64,000 nucleotides of DNA from the NCBI GenBank assembly GCA_019448385.1, contig JAGTXO010000002.1:992001-1056000 (forward strand), in the 5' to 3' direction. Shown here one piece after another: positions 29,502-40,400 of this stretch. The stretch comes from Diacronema lutheri (Eukaryota; Haptophyta; Pavlovophyceae; Pavlovales; Pavlovaceae). Position 1 is the first letter of the stretch. The number at the start of each line of letters is the position of its first letter. The position numbers and the translations under genes were made by a program. Below the pieces are notes generated by a model. The model did no database searches and was not told where the DNA came from. It was given only the letters and a program-made list of their open reading frames with translations.

Positions 29502-30747
29502 TCACAGCGCCTCGTGAGACCCGCTTTCGCGCGCCGCGCCCAAGAGCGCAGGCTGCTCTAGAGATCGGCCGAGGTTGGTCGTGCGTGCGTGCGCAGCCGG
29601 GAAGCTTGGGTTGATCGCCGGGTAGACGTGGTCGTCGTCGGTGTCGTCCCAGATGCCCGGCTTCTTGGTGAGCTCGATCGGCTTGCTGAAGAAGTCGTTG
29701 CGCCCGCGCGGGTAAGCCGTCGAGCCGGGCGCCTTGGTCTGGCCTGTCAGGTGCATGGTGTCGCCCAGCATCACCGCCTCGCCCGGCAGCGCCTCCTCGT
29801 TGATGACCACGTCGACCGCAAGGTGCGGCGCGAGCACGCCGTGCTCGACGAGGAAGAGCGGGTCGCGGCGCGCCTGCCGCGCGCGACGAAGGCGGTGGCG
29901 AGCGGAGCGGGGGGGGGTGGGGGGGGGGGGTGGGGGGGTGGGGGGGTGGGGGGGTGGGGGGGGGGGGGGGGGGGGGGGGGAAAGCGTTCGGCGCGTGAGG
30001 GCGGGCGTGCATGCCGCCGCTCACGCGGCGGCGCGGGCGACGGACGGCAACGTTCGGCCCCGCCGTCGACTGCCACGCGCGCAGACGCACCGGCGCGCCG
30101 TCCTGCGTCTTCATGATGCGCTTCCCCCTGCTCGGGTCGTCGCCGCGCGCTGGCATTGCGCCCACGAAGCTCGCCCTCGCTTCGCTCAGTCCGCGGGCGT
30201 CCACCTCGAGCTGCGTCTGCGCTGCGGCGGCCGCCGCCTCCTCGGCGGCGAGCTGCGCGGCGGCGAGCTCTCGCGCGCGGCGTTGCATCAACGCAGTGCG
30301 CGCACCCACGCCCTTGTCCTCGTACGTGCGCCACGGGTCCTCGCGGAACATCTGCGAGGCGGGCTTGAAGTCCTTGGGCTCGACGTACTGCGCGTGCGCC
30401 GCAGCCGGCCGCGGCGCGCGTTTCTGGCGCCGGTCAGCGCGGGCGGCGAGCGCGCGTGGAGTGCAGTCGCAGCGCGCGCGCCGCACGTCGCTGTGGAAGA
30501 AGACCCGCATGGTCGTGTCCTGCAGGTCCGGGTGCCCCTTCATCTTTGTGCGCATCGGCTCGGCGTCGCCCTGGTGCGCCTCGCTGCTCGGCGCGACCCA
30601 CTGAGTCGAGCGCATCTGGCCGGTCATTTGCTTGAGCGCGCGCTCCTCGTGCCAGTTCCCCACCAGCGTCGACTCGTGCACGTCGACCTTGTTGTAGTCC
30701 TTGAAAAAGGTCTTGTCCGCATCGCTGTCTTTGAACGTGTAGGCCAT
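29502..30747 (-). CDS. Probable ciliary protein, conserved in layout, function unknown
   Basis: ATG at 30747. The 3' exon 29502-29873 is joined to upstream sequence through a GT-AG intron (29874-30024) rich in poly-C; frames fit. A second, in-frame intron is likely at 30388-30486 (GTGCGG...GCGCAG, 99 nt), giving 331 aa; if retained, 364 aa. The N-terminus MAYTFKDSDADKTFFKDYNK, the segment EPKDFKPASQMFREDPWRTY, a Glu/Ala coiled coil and the C-terminal RNDFFSKPIELTKKPGIWDD look well folded and repeat-like, as in flagellar associated or microtubule inner proteins. That role is inference. It is head-to-head with the BK channel gene (99 bp). Confidence 0.55.
29909..29980. repeat. 72-bp poly-G tract inside the minus-strand intron
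   Basis: Almost pure G with isolated T bases; on the minus (sense) strand it is poly-C with isolated A. It forms most of the 3' half of the intron 29874-30024, where a polypyrimidine tract is expected. Length is likely unstable and may be imprecise in the assembly. Confidence 0.9.
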
Positions 30748-30846
30748 GCTGCACCGAAACGGACGCAAGAGGGACCGGTGAATAGCGAGCCGTCAACCTT
30801 TGTGGCGGTCGAGCAGAGCACGCTCGACGAGCTGGGGACGCTTAGG
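30748..30846. promoter_or_regulatory. Shared head-to-head promoter, ciliary-type gene and BK channel
   Basis: 99 bp between two opposite ATGs (30747 minus, 30847 plus). No TATA-like box stands out; the interval includes two 5' leaders and the start sites of both genes. Confidence 0.45.
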
Positions 30847-33800
30847 ATGGCGCCGCACGCGGGCGCATCCCCGGCATCGCCCGGGAGGGGTGGTAGCGGC
30901 CGGCAGGCGCACACGATCGGCCCGCGCCCACGTCCCCCCGCGCTCGCCGCGATGTTTTCCGACGTGTCGCGGTCCAGCCGCGGTCGGGGCGGCGCAGTGC
31001 ACGCGCGCGACGCGCTCGACGAGGACGGCACGGCACGGTGGGCGCCCAAGTACTTGGCGTCGCTGTCGCAAGGCGATTCGGAGGTGCTCGCGATCAAGCG
31101 GCGGCTCGAGGTGCGTTACCAGCTCGCCGAGACCGAGTGGCGCGTCACGTTGCGCTGGTGGCTCGAGCATTCCCAGGCGGGCCGGATGTTCGAGATGCTG
31201 CATTCTTGCCTCTCGGTGCTCTCCTGCGCCGTGTACGTGGCACTTACCTATGAGACGGAAGGGACCGAGTCGGATGGGCTCTCCAATGACTTCTTCTCGC
31301 TGAGCGAGCTTATCTTTGTGTGCGTCTTCCTCGTCGACTACGTGTTGCGCCTCCTCGCGTTTGGCGCGCGTTACGCGCTGTCGCTCGCGGGCGCGATCGA
31401 CCTGGTCACGACGATCCCGGCGCTCGTGCCGATCATCTCCGACTTCGACACGTTCAGCCTCGACGTGGAGGGGCCGATGGCCACGAGCACAAGTGCGCAG
31501 GGCACGTCACTTCTCTTCCTGCGTTTCCTCCGCCTCAACGTGCGCATCCTACGCGCCCTCCGCTTCTTGCGCGTGCTGCGCACGGTGCGCTTCATGCGCT
31601 TCTCGCTCGGGATCATCGGCCACGCCGCAACGGATAAGGGCAACCTCAACGTCCGCCGGCAGGTCACGGAGATGGTGCTGACCGCACTGTCCATCATCTT
31701 CGTCGCCGCGTCGCTCATCCAGATCCTCGAGGTGGACGAGGGCGGCGTCGCGCGCTTTGCGTGGCACGACGCCTTCTACCTGACGGTCGTCACAATCTCG
31801 ACGGTGGGCTACGGTGACCTGGCGCCGCTCACGCTCGAGGCGCGCCTTGCCATCTGCTTCATCATCATGCTCTCGTAAAGCGCGCGCGACCCGTTCCCGA
31901 CCGGCGATGGCCGCCGTCGCCGCGCGCGCGCGCGCGCCCGCAGCCATCGTCCGAGCCAGCGCGTCAGCGCGACCCGCACGCCTGATCCGCGCGCGCTCGC
32001 ACGCCGGGCGCCACACGAGCGCCGCCCGCGCCGTAGCCGCGCGCGCCGCGCCCACCCGTCCGCCGCCCCGTCCGCCTCCGCGCGCGCGCCCCACGGGCAG
32101 CATCGTCGTGATCCCAAAGCAGACGACCAAGCTGATCAACATGGTGAGCGATCCGGTCATATATGGCAAGCTGCCGCCCCAGGGCTCGCGCCACCTCGTC
32201 GTCTCGGGCAACGGTTGCGTGACGCACGCGACGATCTCCCAGTTCCTGCGCGCGCTTTACGCCGCCGACAATGCGGCCCTGCGCTCCAATGTGCCGTTCG
32301 TCGTGCTGCTGCACCACCACAAGCTGCCGCGTGAGATCAAGCAGCTGCTCGACGAGCGCCAATTTCTCGACCACGTCTCCTTCGTGCGCGGCTCGCCGCT
32401 CGTCGTGCAGGACCTGATGCGCACGCGTGTCTCGTCGTGCGAGGCGTGCTTTGTTCTCGGCGACCCGGGCACCGACCAGTACGCCAACGAGGACGCGACG
32501 TCACTGATGGTCTGCCTGGCCGTGCGCTCGTATTGCCACGACGTGCCGATGGTCGTGCAGCTCCTCTCCGCCAGCTCGATCGGCGACCTCAACCACACGC
32601 TCGACCCGTCGTGGCCGAGCGTCCACGCGGTCAACGTCGTCGAGATGAAGAACCTCATGCTCGCAAAGGCGTGCACGGTCGAGTGCTTCTGCTGCTTCAT
32701 CACCAACTTGCTCGTGCCGCCCTCCTCCGATGCCTCCGAGCTGCGCACCGACGACCTTGACGACTTCAACCCGCACGCGCGCGCGGCCGACGCGGTGCGC
32801 ACGGCGATGAGCACCGTGTCCGAGTACGCGCGCTCGGCGAGCTGCCGGCTGCTGCTCGCCGCGGCGCCCGCCGCGCTCGACGGCATCGCGCTGCACGAAG
32901 TCTCGCTCTGGCTGCACCTGCGCCTGCGGGCGACGCTGGTCGCCATCAAGTCTGGCGAGCAGCGGCACGCGCATCGCTCGCTGACGCTCAACCCGTCGAT
33001 GCAGCGCGAGCTGCACGATGGTGACGTGATGTACCTCGTCTGCCGGGACGAGGAGGCGCCGGCGGTGGTCATGCGACTCACGCCCGAGAGCTGGCGCGCC
33101 GAGCTGCGCGAGACCGTCGCGCTGCTCCACGGCCGCACCGCGCGCGTCTGGCCCGGCGTGCGCTGTGTGCTCCGCCCGACAAGCGACAGTATGCAGAGCG
33201 TCGCCGCGCACGGCGGGCGCGGCGCGGACGAGGCGCAGCCGCCGAGCCCGCCGCGCGCGCGCGCACGCCCATTTGGCCCAGCGCTTGGCTGGCCGTTTGG
33301 CGCGGCGAGCGAGCAGGTCGCGGCGGGCAACGGCGACGCGTACGCCGACCCGGCCGCGATGGCCGCGCTCGACCTGCAAAAGGGCACGGCAAGCGCGAGC
33401 GCGCGCCGAAGGCTCGGCGCGCTCGACTTGCTCGCGTGGCGCGCCGAGCGCGCGCTGCCCACCGTCGAGTCGCTCGAGCCGTCCGTATGCGCCGAATGGT
33501 CTCGGCACGTGATTCTGTCCATCCATGGCGGCACACTCGACTGGGGAGGCGTCGCCATCTTTGCCGGCGCGCTGCGCGCGGCGTCGGCGAGCACAAAGCT
33601 GCTCATCCTGACCTTCGACCGGCCAGAGCCGCAGGAGTGGGCGACAATCCTCCACTCCTCACCCGCCAACGTCCACTGGATGAAGGGGAGCTACACGGCC
33701 AAGGGGCACCTCGCGCGCGCCAATGTGCGCGCGGCCAAGAAGCTCGTCATCTTCGTCCCGCCCGCGTCGCAGCGCTCGGCCAACGGCAGGCAGGCGGACC

Positions 33801-34645
33801 TGCACCTCGTCGACCAGCAGGCGGTGCTCGCGTACCTCCACCTCGACGGCGCGTTCGGCTCGCAGCGCAACCCAGCGCTTGTCGAGCTCGAGTACTTTGA
33901 AAACGTCCGCTTCCTACGACCCGGCGCGCACGTCAGCGTGAGCGGCGGGCAGACGCAGCCGCTCTCGGTGATCCGCCGCGCAGGCGAGCTGCTCGGCGCG
34001 CGCAGCGCACGCTCGGGCGCGAGCGCACCGCGCGTCGCCGACAAGGCGGCGCCGATGCTCCAGCAGCTTGGCTCGAGCAGCGCGCAGGCGTCGTCGTCCT
34101 TCTCGACGAACGTCGAGCCGATCGCGCCCGCCGCGACGCCGAGCGGCACGGGCGCGCAGCACAGCTACGGCATTCACGAGGCACACAGCAATGCGCTCCA
34201 CCCCGTGTTCGGCGCGGGGCGCGTCTTCTCGATGCGCGCGCTCGACTCGCTGCTCAACCATGCCTACCTCGAGCCGTCGATCGTCGACCTGATCAAGCAG
34301 CTCTCGCTCCCGGCCGCGGAGGACGTCTTCTCGCAGCACCGCACGCGCAGCGTTGACGGGACGGCGCGCATGCACGCGCGCCACAGCAGCTGCCTCACGA
34401 CCCTGTCCGTCCCGCCGCACATGGCCGGCCAGACGTTTGGCGCCCTCTTCGAGAATGCGCTGATGGCGCACGGCATCGTCTGCCTCGCGCTCGTCTCGCA
34501 CGCCGAGCGGGTGGCGTCAGGGCTGATGGACAAGGCCGCGCTGCCATGCGTGATCACCTGCCCGCCGAGCGACCGGCCGCTCAACAAGCAGGACCTGGTC
34601 TACGTTCTCACGGTGAGCCCTGCCGAGGCGCTGGACGAGGCGTGA
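30847..34645 (+). CDS. BK/Slo-type calcium-activated potassium channel
   Basis: Two exons, 30847-31874 and 32101-34645 (1,190 aa); the donor splits a Ser codon and the phase fits. Exon 1: about 120 disordered residues, then S1-S6. S4 is strongly basic (FLRVLRTVRFMRF), and the pore has the potassium signature TVGYGD. Exon 2 is the gating ring: RCK1 starts at RHLVVSGNGCVTHATISQFL with acidic/hydrophobic strands VVLLHHH and ACFVLGD, and RCK2 includes KLLILTFDRPEPQEW and LVIFVPP. This is the Slo architecture (voltage plus RCK ring), which opens on depolarisation and usually Ca2+. No extra S0 helix is obvious. Plausible roles are in flagellar or plasma-membrane excitability. Confidence 0.92.
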
Positions 34646-34801
34646 AAACCAATGTTGATTGTCGTCTGCGGTCTGCCCGATGGACCCCTGTTGTGACTTG
34701 TGATTCATGTCCATGGAGAACGCGCAAATCGCGGGAATTACCAGCCAGCCACTTTTCTGGCGCGATTTTCTTTTAGGCCAAAAAGAAAAGAGGAAAGGAC
34801 G

Positions 34802-35188
34802 ATGGCGGCCCCCGCGCCCGCGACAGAGGCGCCACCAATGGCGAAGGTGGACGTGGAGGACCTGCTCGCGGCGATGGATACGTTCGTGCCGACCATCCCC
34901 GAGGAGGTCACGCAGCACTACCTTCGTCAGACCGGCTTCCAGACGTCCGACGAGCGGATCGTGCGCCTCGTCACGCTCGCCGCGCAAAAGTTTGCGACCG
35001 ACGTGGTACAAGATTCGCTGCAGAGATGCAAGTGGCGCAGAGAGGCGATGCGTGGCAAAGACCGTGTCGATGATCGTCGGCTGGTGCTCTCGACTGAGGA
35101 CCTGTCCGAATCGCTCAAGGAGCATGGAATCACAGTCGTCAAACCGCTGTACTTCGCCGATCGCGAGGCGGACGCGATGCAGGAATGA
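34802..35188 (+). CDS. TAF10: TAF10, subunit of TFIID and SAGA
   Basis: 128 aa from the ATG at 34802, one exon. The core matches the TAF10 histone fold: VDVEDLLAAMDTFVPTIPEE, then HYLRQTGFQTSDERIVRLVT and LAAQKFATDVVQDSL, the linker, and LTEDL-like STEDLSESLKEHGITVVKP. TAF10 pairs with TAF3 or TAF8 in TFIID and with SPT7L in SAGA and acts in Pol II transcription initiation in the nucleus. The N-terminus is short. An A/T-rich stretch at 34750-34795 lies immediately upstream and probably holds the start site. An upstream in-frame extension exists but lacks conservation and is not favoured. Confidence 0.95.
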   Translation: MAAPAPATEAPPMAKVDVEDLLAAMDTFVPTIPEEVTQHYLRQTGFQTSDERIVRLVTLAAQKFATDVVQDSLQRCKWRREAMRGKDRVDDRRLVLSTEDLSESLKEHGITVVKPLYFADREADAMQE

Positions 35189-35480
35189 GCGCGCGGTGCG
35201 CTTGCGCCACGGTCCAAATGACGATCAGCGCCCGTTCATTGTGCGAGTGCATGATACCCGCCAACAGTTGTCACCGCGCCACTCAGACACTGCCGTTGTT
35301 CGGGAAAGGGGGAGGGAGGGGGCAGCAGCCACTCCGCCAGGCGCCACCTGCACTGCCGACCGAGGCTTGGCCACGCCCACGCGCCACCCTGTGCGCTCGC
35401 TCGTTGCCGCAGCTTGGCGGCTTGCTGGGCCCGGCCTTGCGCTCCGTGTGGGGATGCGTGCTGCGCCGCCTCCGTCAGCA

Positions 35481-36053
35481 TCATCGACTTTGACGCTCCT
35501 TGGCCGACATGAACGCGCGAATGCCCTCGTCGTACTTCTCGGCGGTCATGCCCTGGGGCGTGAGGATGCAAGTGACACCCAGGCGCGAAACGTCACGAAT
35601 GTTGGACGGGTCGTCATCGAAGAAGAGCATCTGCGTGAAGGGCACGGCCGTTTTCTGCTGGAGCTGCTTGAAGTGCTCCGTCTTTGAGCCCTTGTAGATC
35701 TCGACAAGCCTGCCCTTGCCGGCAACATCCCACATGCTGGTGCCGGCGTCGTCCACAATGAATTTGCGCAAGCACTCCCGCGCCCACTCCGGCTCGTCGC
35801 TGCGCGACGCCACGCCAACGGGCCGTCCTTCCGCGTACAGCCGCGCAAAGATGCTCCTCGTCTCGCCCAGCAGACGAACCGGCGTGCCCCTTGCCGTCTT
35901 AAGCACGCCCGGATCGGAGGTCTGCGAGAACGGCGGCGAGTCGCCCCAGAGCTGGTACATTTCGGGCAGCCAGCAGCAGGCGTCCAAATCGAAGACGATG
36001 AAAGGTCGTGCTGGAGCGCCGGCCGCCATGAGGATGCCCAGTGACGCACGCAT
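35481..36053 (-). CDS. MDP1: Magnesium-dependent phosphatase 1 (HAD superfamily)
   Basis: 190 aa, ATG at 36053, one exon. It aligns along its length with MDP-1. HAD motif I is VFDLDACCWLPEMYQLWG, so the nucleophile Asp and the second Asp are kept while the usual Thr after them is Cys. Motif II is VASRSDEPEW, motif III Lys lies in IYKGSKTEHF, and motif IV is MLFFDDDPSNIRDV. MDP-1 removes phosphate from protein tyrosine or, in proposed roles, from sugar amines such as fructosamine-6-phosphate in the cytosol. An internal ATG at 36029 is a possible alternative start. It is divergent from the DUF3431-like gene. Confidence 0.92.
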   Translation of the reverse strand: MRASLGILMAAGAPARPFIVFDLDACCWLPEMYQLWGDSPPFSQTSDPGVLKTARGTPVRLLGETRSIFARLYAEGRPVGVASRSDEPEWARECLRKFIVDDAGTSMWDVAGKGRLVEIYKGSKTEHFKQLQQKTAVPFTQMLFFDDDPSNIRDVSRLGVTCILTPQGMTAEKYDEGIRAFMSAKERQSR

Positions 36054-36123
36054 CGTCCGTGAAAATCCAAAAAAAGGGCGCGTCAGCCGGGGCTTTTCGG
36101 CGCGTGTTGCAAGCCGGCCTCGA
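36054..36123. promoter_or_regulatory. Shared head-to-head promoter, MDP1 and DUF3431-like gene
   Basis: 70 bp between the ATGs at 36053 (minus) and 36124 (plus), containing the A-rich run GAAAATCCAAAAAAAGGG, the only low-GC patch in the neighbourhood. Confidence 0.45.
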
Positions 36124-37484
36124 ATGGAGACGACGTTTGCAAGCTGGAGACGTCCACTCACCCTCGCCGCTCTGTGCATGGGTGGAGGCGTGCCCACGCG
36201 CGCGCACTCGTGCACGCCCGAGTGCGCCGGATGCGCGCCGGTTGTAAGGCGCCGCTCGACGCTGCCGCCCTCGCCCGACGGCCGGCGCGATGCCGCACCG
36301 CTGTCAACAGCCGAGCTTGCCATCTCGCACTGCGCGCAACGGCTGCATTGGTTGCCGCGGGTCACCCACGCTGTGCGAGATTCGCAGCTGCAGCTCAAGC
36401 GCGTGACAGTGTACCTCAAGTGCGGCGACGGCGCGTTCTCGTTCCCGAGATCCGAGCGCACTTCGCTGAGGGGCTTGCTGCGCACCATCAATCTGCCAAA
36501 CGTGGGCCGCTGCGACCACAGCTGGGCGCACCACTTGGCGCGCTTCCACGAGAGCCTCGCTGACGTCATCCTTTTTGTGAAGGACTCGACATTTAACAAT
36601 CCCAACCCGCAGCTTGCCCGCCTCACCCTCTCCCCGCGCACGGTGATCCGCGACGTGCTGCGCTCCGGTTCGGGCTGCTTTCGCAGGCCGAGCGTCGATG
36701 GGCTCGACGGCCGCTTGCATCTGCGCGAGAAGCTGTTTGCCATGCGCAAGCGCACGTACCGCGGCGCCACAAAGAAGTGCGCACGCGCCGCGCGCACGCG
36801 CGCCCGCTGTTCCCTTGACGCGGGCACCGCACGTGCTGCCTCGTGGGTCAGGTACCAAAACTGGAGACAGGGCGGTGCGGGCGCGAACTTCCAGTCCGCA
36901 TGGAACATGACGAGCTTCGCGAAGCGCGCGTACGACCAGTGGTTCTATGCGCAGCTCCTCAACCAGACGTTCATCCCAGTCTGCTACGGCGGTGCGTCTC
37001 TGCATGCCCGCTTGCATCACTCGTTGCGAGGGCGCACGCGCGCCCGACGATTCCGCGCACAACTCGCGCGCGCGCAGGCAGCTTTGCATTTCTGGGCAGG
37101 CATGCGCGGCGGCACTCGCGCACGAGCTTCTACCGCTTGCGACGCTTGCTGTCGCGCGCAGACAACCTTGAGGAAGGCCACTTTCAAGAGCGACTTTGGC
37201 ACCAGTTGCTTCAGCCCGAGCCCGTGCTCACGCCTGCGACAAGCTTGGCGCTTGCGCAAGGAGCCAAGTACGCACGCGAGGCTTGGTATCTCGGGATGGT
37301 GCGCGCGTGCTGCTGCGAACGCATCGCAGATGGCCGCCTGTCGCATCGGCAACGCGCTCTGCGTCAGACCGACGGGCCGGACGTCGATGGGAGGAAGCTG
37401 ATTGGGTCCGAGTCGTCGCAGATGAAGCTGTCGGCTTCGCTCTCGGAGCCTGTGCCGTCCGCGCGGGCTTCTGTGCGAGCATAG
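36124..37484 (+). CDS. DUF3431-like protein, secretory pathway
   Basis: Three exons: 36124-36776, 36852-36991 and 37078-37484 (399 aa); both introns are GT-AG, 75 and 86 nt, and phases are consistent. The N-terminus METTFASWRRPLTLAALCMG can act as a signal peptide or anchor. The domain is recognised by LHWLPRVTH, VYLKCGDG, the signature LPNVGRCDHSWAHHLARFHE, LADVILFVKDS, and, after exon joining, VCYGGSFAF and SRADNLEEGHFQERLW. DUF3431 proteins are found in fungi, algae and bacteria and look like glycan-modifying enzymes, but activity is not established. The first intron is in frame and would be missed by an ORF reading. The last 121 bp overlap the FANCM gene on the other strand. Confidence 0.75.
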
Positions 37485-40400
37485 TCACGCTCGGGCGTGT
37501 CGCGAACGATGCGCCGTTCCGCGCGGAAACGCGCCATGCGGGCAGGTGTCGGGAGGCACAGGACGTCGGGGCTTGATCCAGAGAGCTGCGCGCGAGCAAA
37601 GTGCCAGCGCGTTGCCCTATCGTCGTCCGCGCGCTCATCCGCGTCGTCGTCGATGAGCTGCGAGATGCAGGCGTGCGCGTCGTCATCAACGTCCGAGCTG
37701 CCGCCGGATTCGTCGCTGCCGCTCACGCCGGCCTCGTCGTCGATGAATTTGGTCCTTGGCCGCCTGCTTGCGCCGGCGCGCGCCCGTTTGGCGCGCACTG
37801 CCACCGGGCAGTCCGCACTGTGCCCGTTGGGAGCGCCACGCTTCGCTTCGACGGCGATCGGCGGGCTCTGTGTGAGGACGACTGCCCGCCGCCGACACAC
37901 GAGCGCCGGCGCGCGAGCGGGCAGCGGGCTCGGGCTCGCGCTTGACGGGGGCGCTTCGACGGCGATCGGCGCCGGGCTCTGTGTGAGGACGACCGCCCTT
38001 CGCCGACGCACGAGCGCCGGCGCGCGAGCGGGCAGCGAGCTCGGGCTCGTGCCTGACGGGGGTGGAGCGGCCGGCGCGTCTGCTCGCGCCGGCGCGCGTC
38101 CCGCCCGCTGCGCGGCGGCGGCCGCGGCAAAGGCGCGCTCTGGTGTCGGCGTTGCGTTGAACGCCGGCGCGCGTGAATGGTCGGCTGCGCACGGGCCGGC
38201 AGCCGGCAACGGCGCCAGCGGCGGCCTCGCCGGCTGAGGCGCGAGCGCGCGCCCGCACACTGTCTCAAGTGAGACGCGCCAGGCCTTGCTTGAAGCCACC
38301 GCATCCACGTGCGGCGAGATGTTTTCGCGCGCGTACGCTCGGATTGGCGCCGCCTTGACGCGTGCGTGCGCGCGGCACAAGGCTGGTGCTTGCGCCACAG
38401 TCGAGCACGCCGCTGCAGCCGCGCGCGACGTGGGCTCGGCGTGCGCGCGCGTTGAGCTAGCGGGCGGTGCCACAGCCGCGGACGCGGGCCGCATCGCAGC
38501 CGTACCTTGCTGGTGCGCATCACGTGAGGGCGCCGGCTGCTGCTGACGTGCGCTCGGCTCAGGGGCGGGCGGCGGTGGCGCAAAAAGCTCGTCGAGCGAC
38601 ACTGTCTCCAGGAAGGCGAGCTCGATGGCGAGATCCGCCGCGACAGGCGTCTCGAGCACACTCGCCCGATGAGGCGAAGCCCTCTCGCGTGGTCCCTCCA
38701 CCTCCAACCGCTCAGCGCGAGGGCGCGGCAGCGAGGGCGGCGGCGGCGGCGGCGAGGGCGGCGGTGGAGGCGGCGTCGCCGTCCTCCTTGGCGGCGGTAG
38801 GAGCGTTGGCGGCGGCGGCGGCGGCGTGCGGCTGCGCGCGGCGTGCCGCGCACGTGCGCTCGCAAACGGCACCTGCGGCTGAGATCGCGAGCCCTCCAAC
38901 GGCTCGAGCGCAGCCGATCCAAGCGCGGCGGACCTGCCGGGCGAGGGAAGCGGCACATGCGGAAGAAGCGGGGCCCTCGAAGCATGCCTGCGCGGTGACT
39001 GCACGTGCATGAGCGACGGGTCATGCGGCGCGAACCATCGACCAGGTGGCGCGCGCAGCGGCGTGGGCGTCGGACCGAGCACGGCAAGCGCCTGGAGCAA
39101 GCGCGCGCGCAACCGCTTGGCGGGGCTCGGCAGAGGGCGCAGCTCGCAGCCCGTTGGCGCCAGCGCATCGGCAAAGGCGAGCGATGGCAGCCCGCTGGCG
39201 GGCGAGCAGCCGCCGCCTTGCGACGGGAAGAGCATGTCATCCGTTGGCTGGCTGCAAAGAGCGTACACCCACTCGCGCTCCTCGACGACGCTCGACTTGT
39301 CGTGACCAGGCACGGCGATCGGTGGCTCGGCGCGCGCGCACGCTTGGAGCGCATCGCCGAGGTGCAACCCGGCGGCGCCAACGCCGCACGCCGCCGCACG
39401 CCCGAGCTGCCGACCTTCCACCGCCGCGTCAGCACTGCTGGCGTCGATCAGCATGGCGTGCCGCACAGACGGTGCGACGCCCTGTGCTCCGTCGAGCGCT
39501 GACGCGCTGAGGTGCGGCAGCGGGCTGCGGTCCGAGCGCGCCTCGAGCGGCAGTGCGTCTGCGCGCGCGTCGTCGCCGTCGGCCACGAGGGCGCGCAGGT
39601 GAGGCGCGGGAGAGCGCGCTTGCTCGACCGCGAGTAAGGCGGCATGCGCAGCGCCCGCGCCCTCCGCATCGCGCCCGCAATCGTCTTCCGACGAGAGCTC
39701 GCCGGCCGCGCCCTCGGCGCGCTGCTGCGCCCCCGTGTTGCGCTCAAAATCGTCGTCTTGCGAGGGAAGCCACGGGAGACGCGTCGCTCGCGGCTCGGCC
39801 GCGCGCGCGCGCGCGTGAGCCGCCGGCTTGCGCGCGCGGCGCGCGCCGTCTGCGCATGCGCCTTGCTCGTCGGCTTTCGACCTCTCGCGTCGCGCGCGTT
39901 TCGCGCGCGGCGGCGCGGGCGGCGGCGCGTCGGGGATGGCGAGGACACTTTGAATGCACTCGAGCCGACCGGCGGGCACCATGCGCTCGCTGCCGTCAAA
40001 GAGGCGGATGCCGTGTTGCTTCTGGAGCGCGCGCTTCATCGCCGCCGAGTTCTTCACGCCGCGCGCATGCGACTCGGCGTCGGCGCCCTCGTTGACGAGC
40101 ACGACGCATCGGCCGCTCCGATGCCTGCCCGTTCGGCCAAAGCGCTGCACGAGCCGCGTCGGCGCTTGCACCGCATCGTAGCACACGATGAGGTCGACCG
40201 CACCGATGTCAAGGCCCTCCTCGCCAATGCACGTGCAGACGAGCACGTTGTACTCGCCCCTGCGAAAGCGCTCAACGACCGCCTGCTGCTCCTTTTGTGT
40301 CTGGCCGCGCGCACCGGCGCGCCCTCCGCCTTGGCCAATGAAGTGCGTCGCGCGCACGCCGCAGCCCGACAGCCGCTCGAGGTGCGCGGTGATCTCGAAG

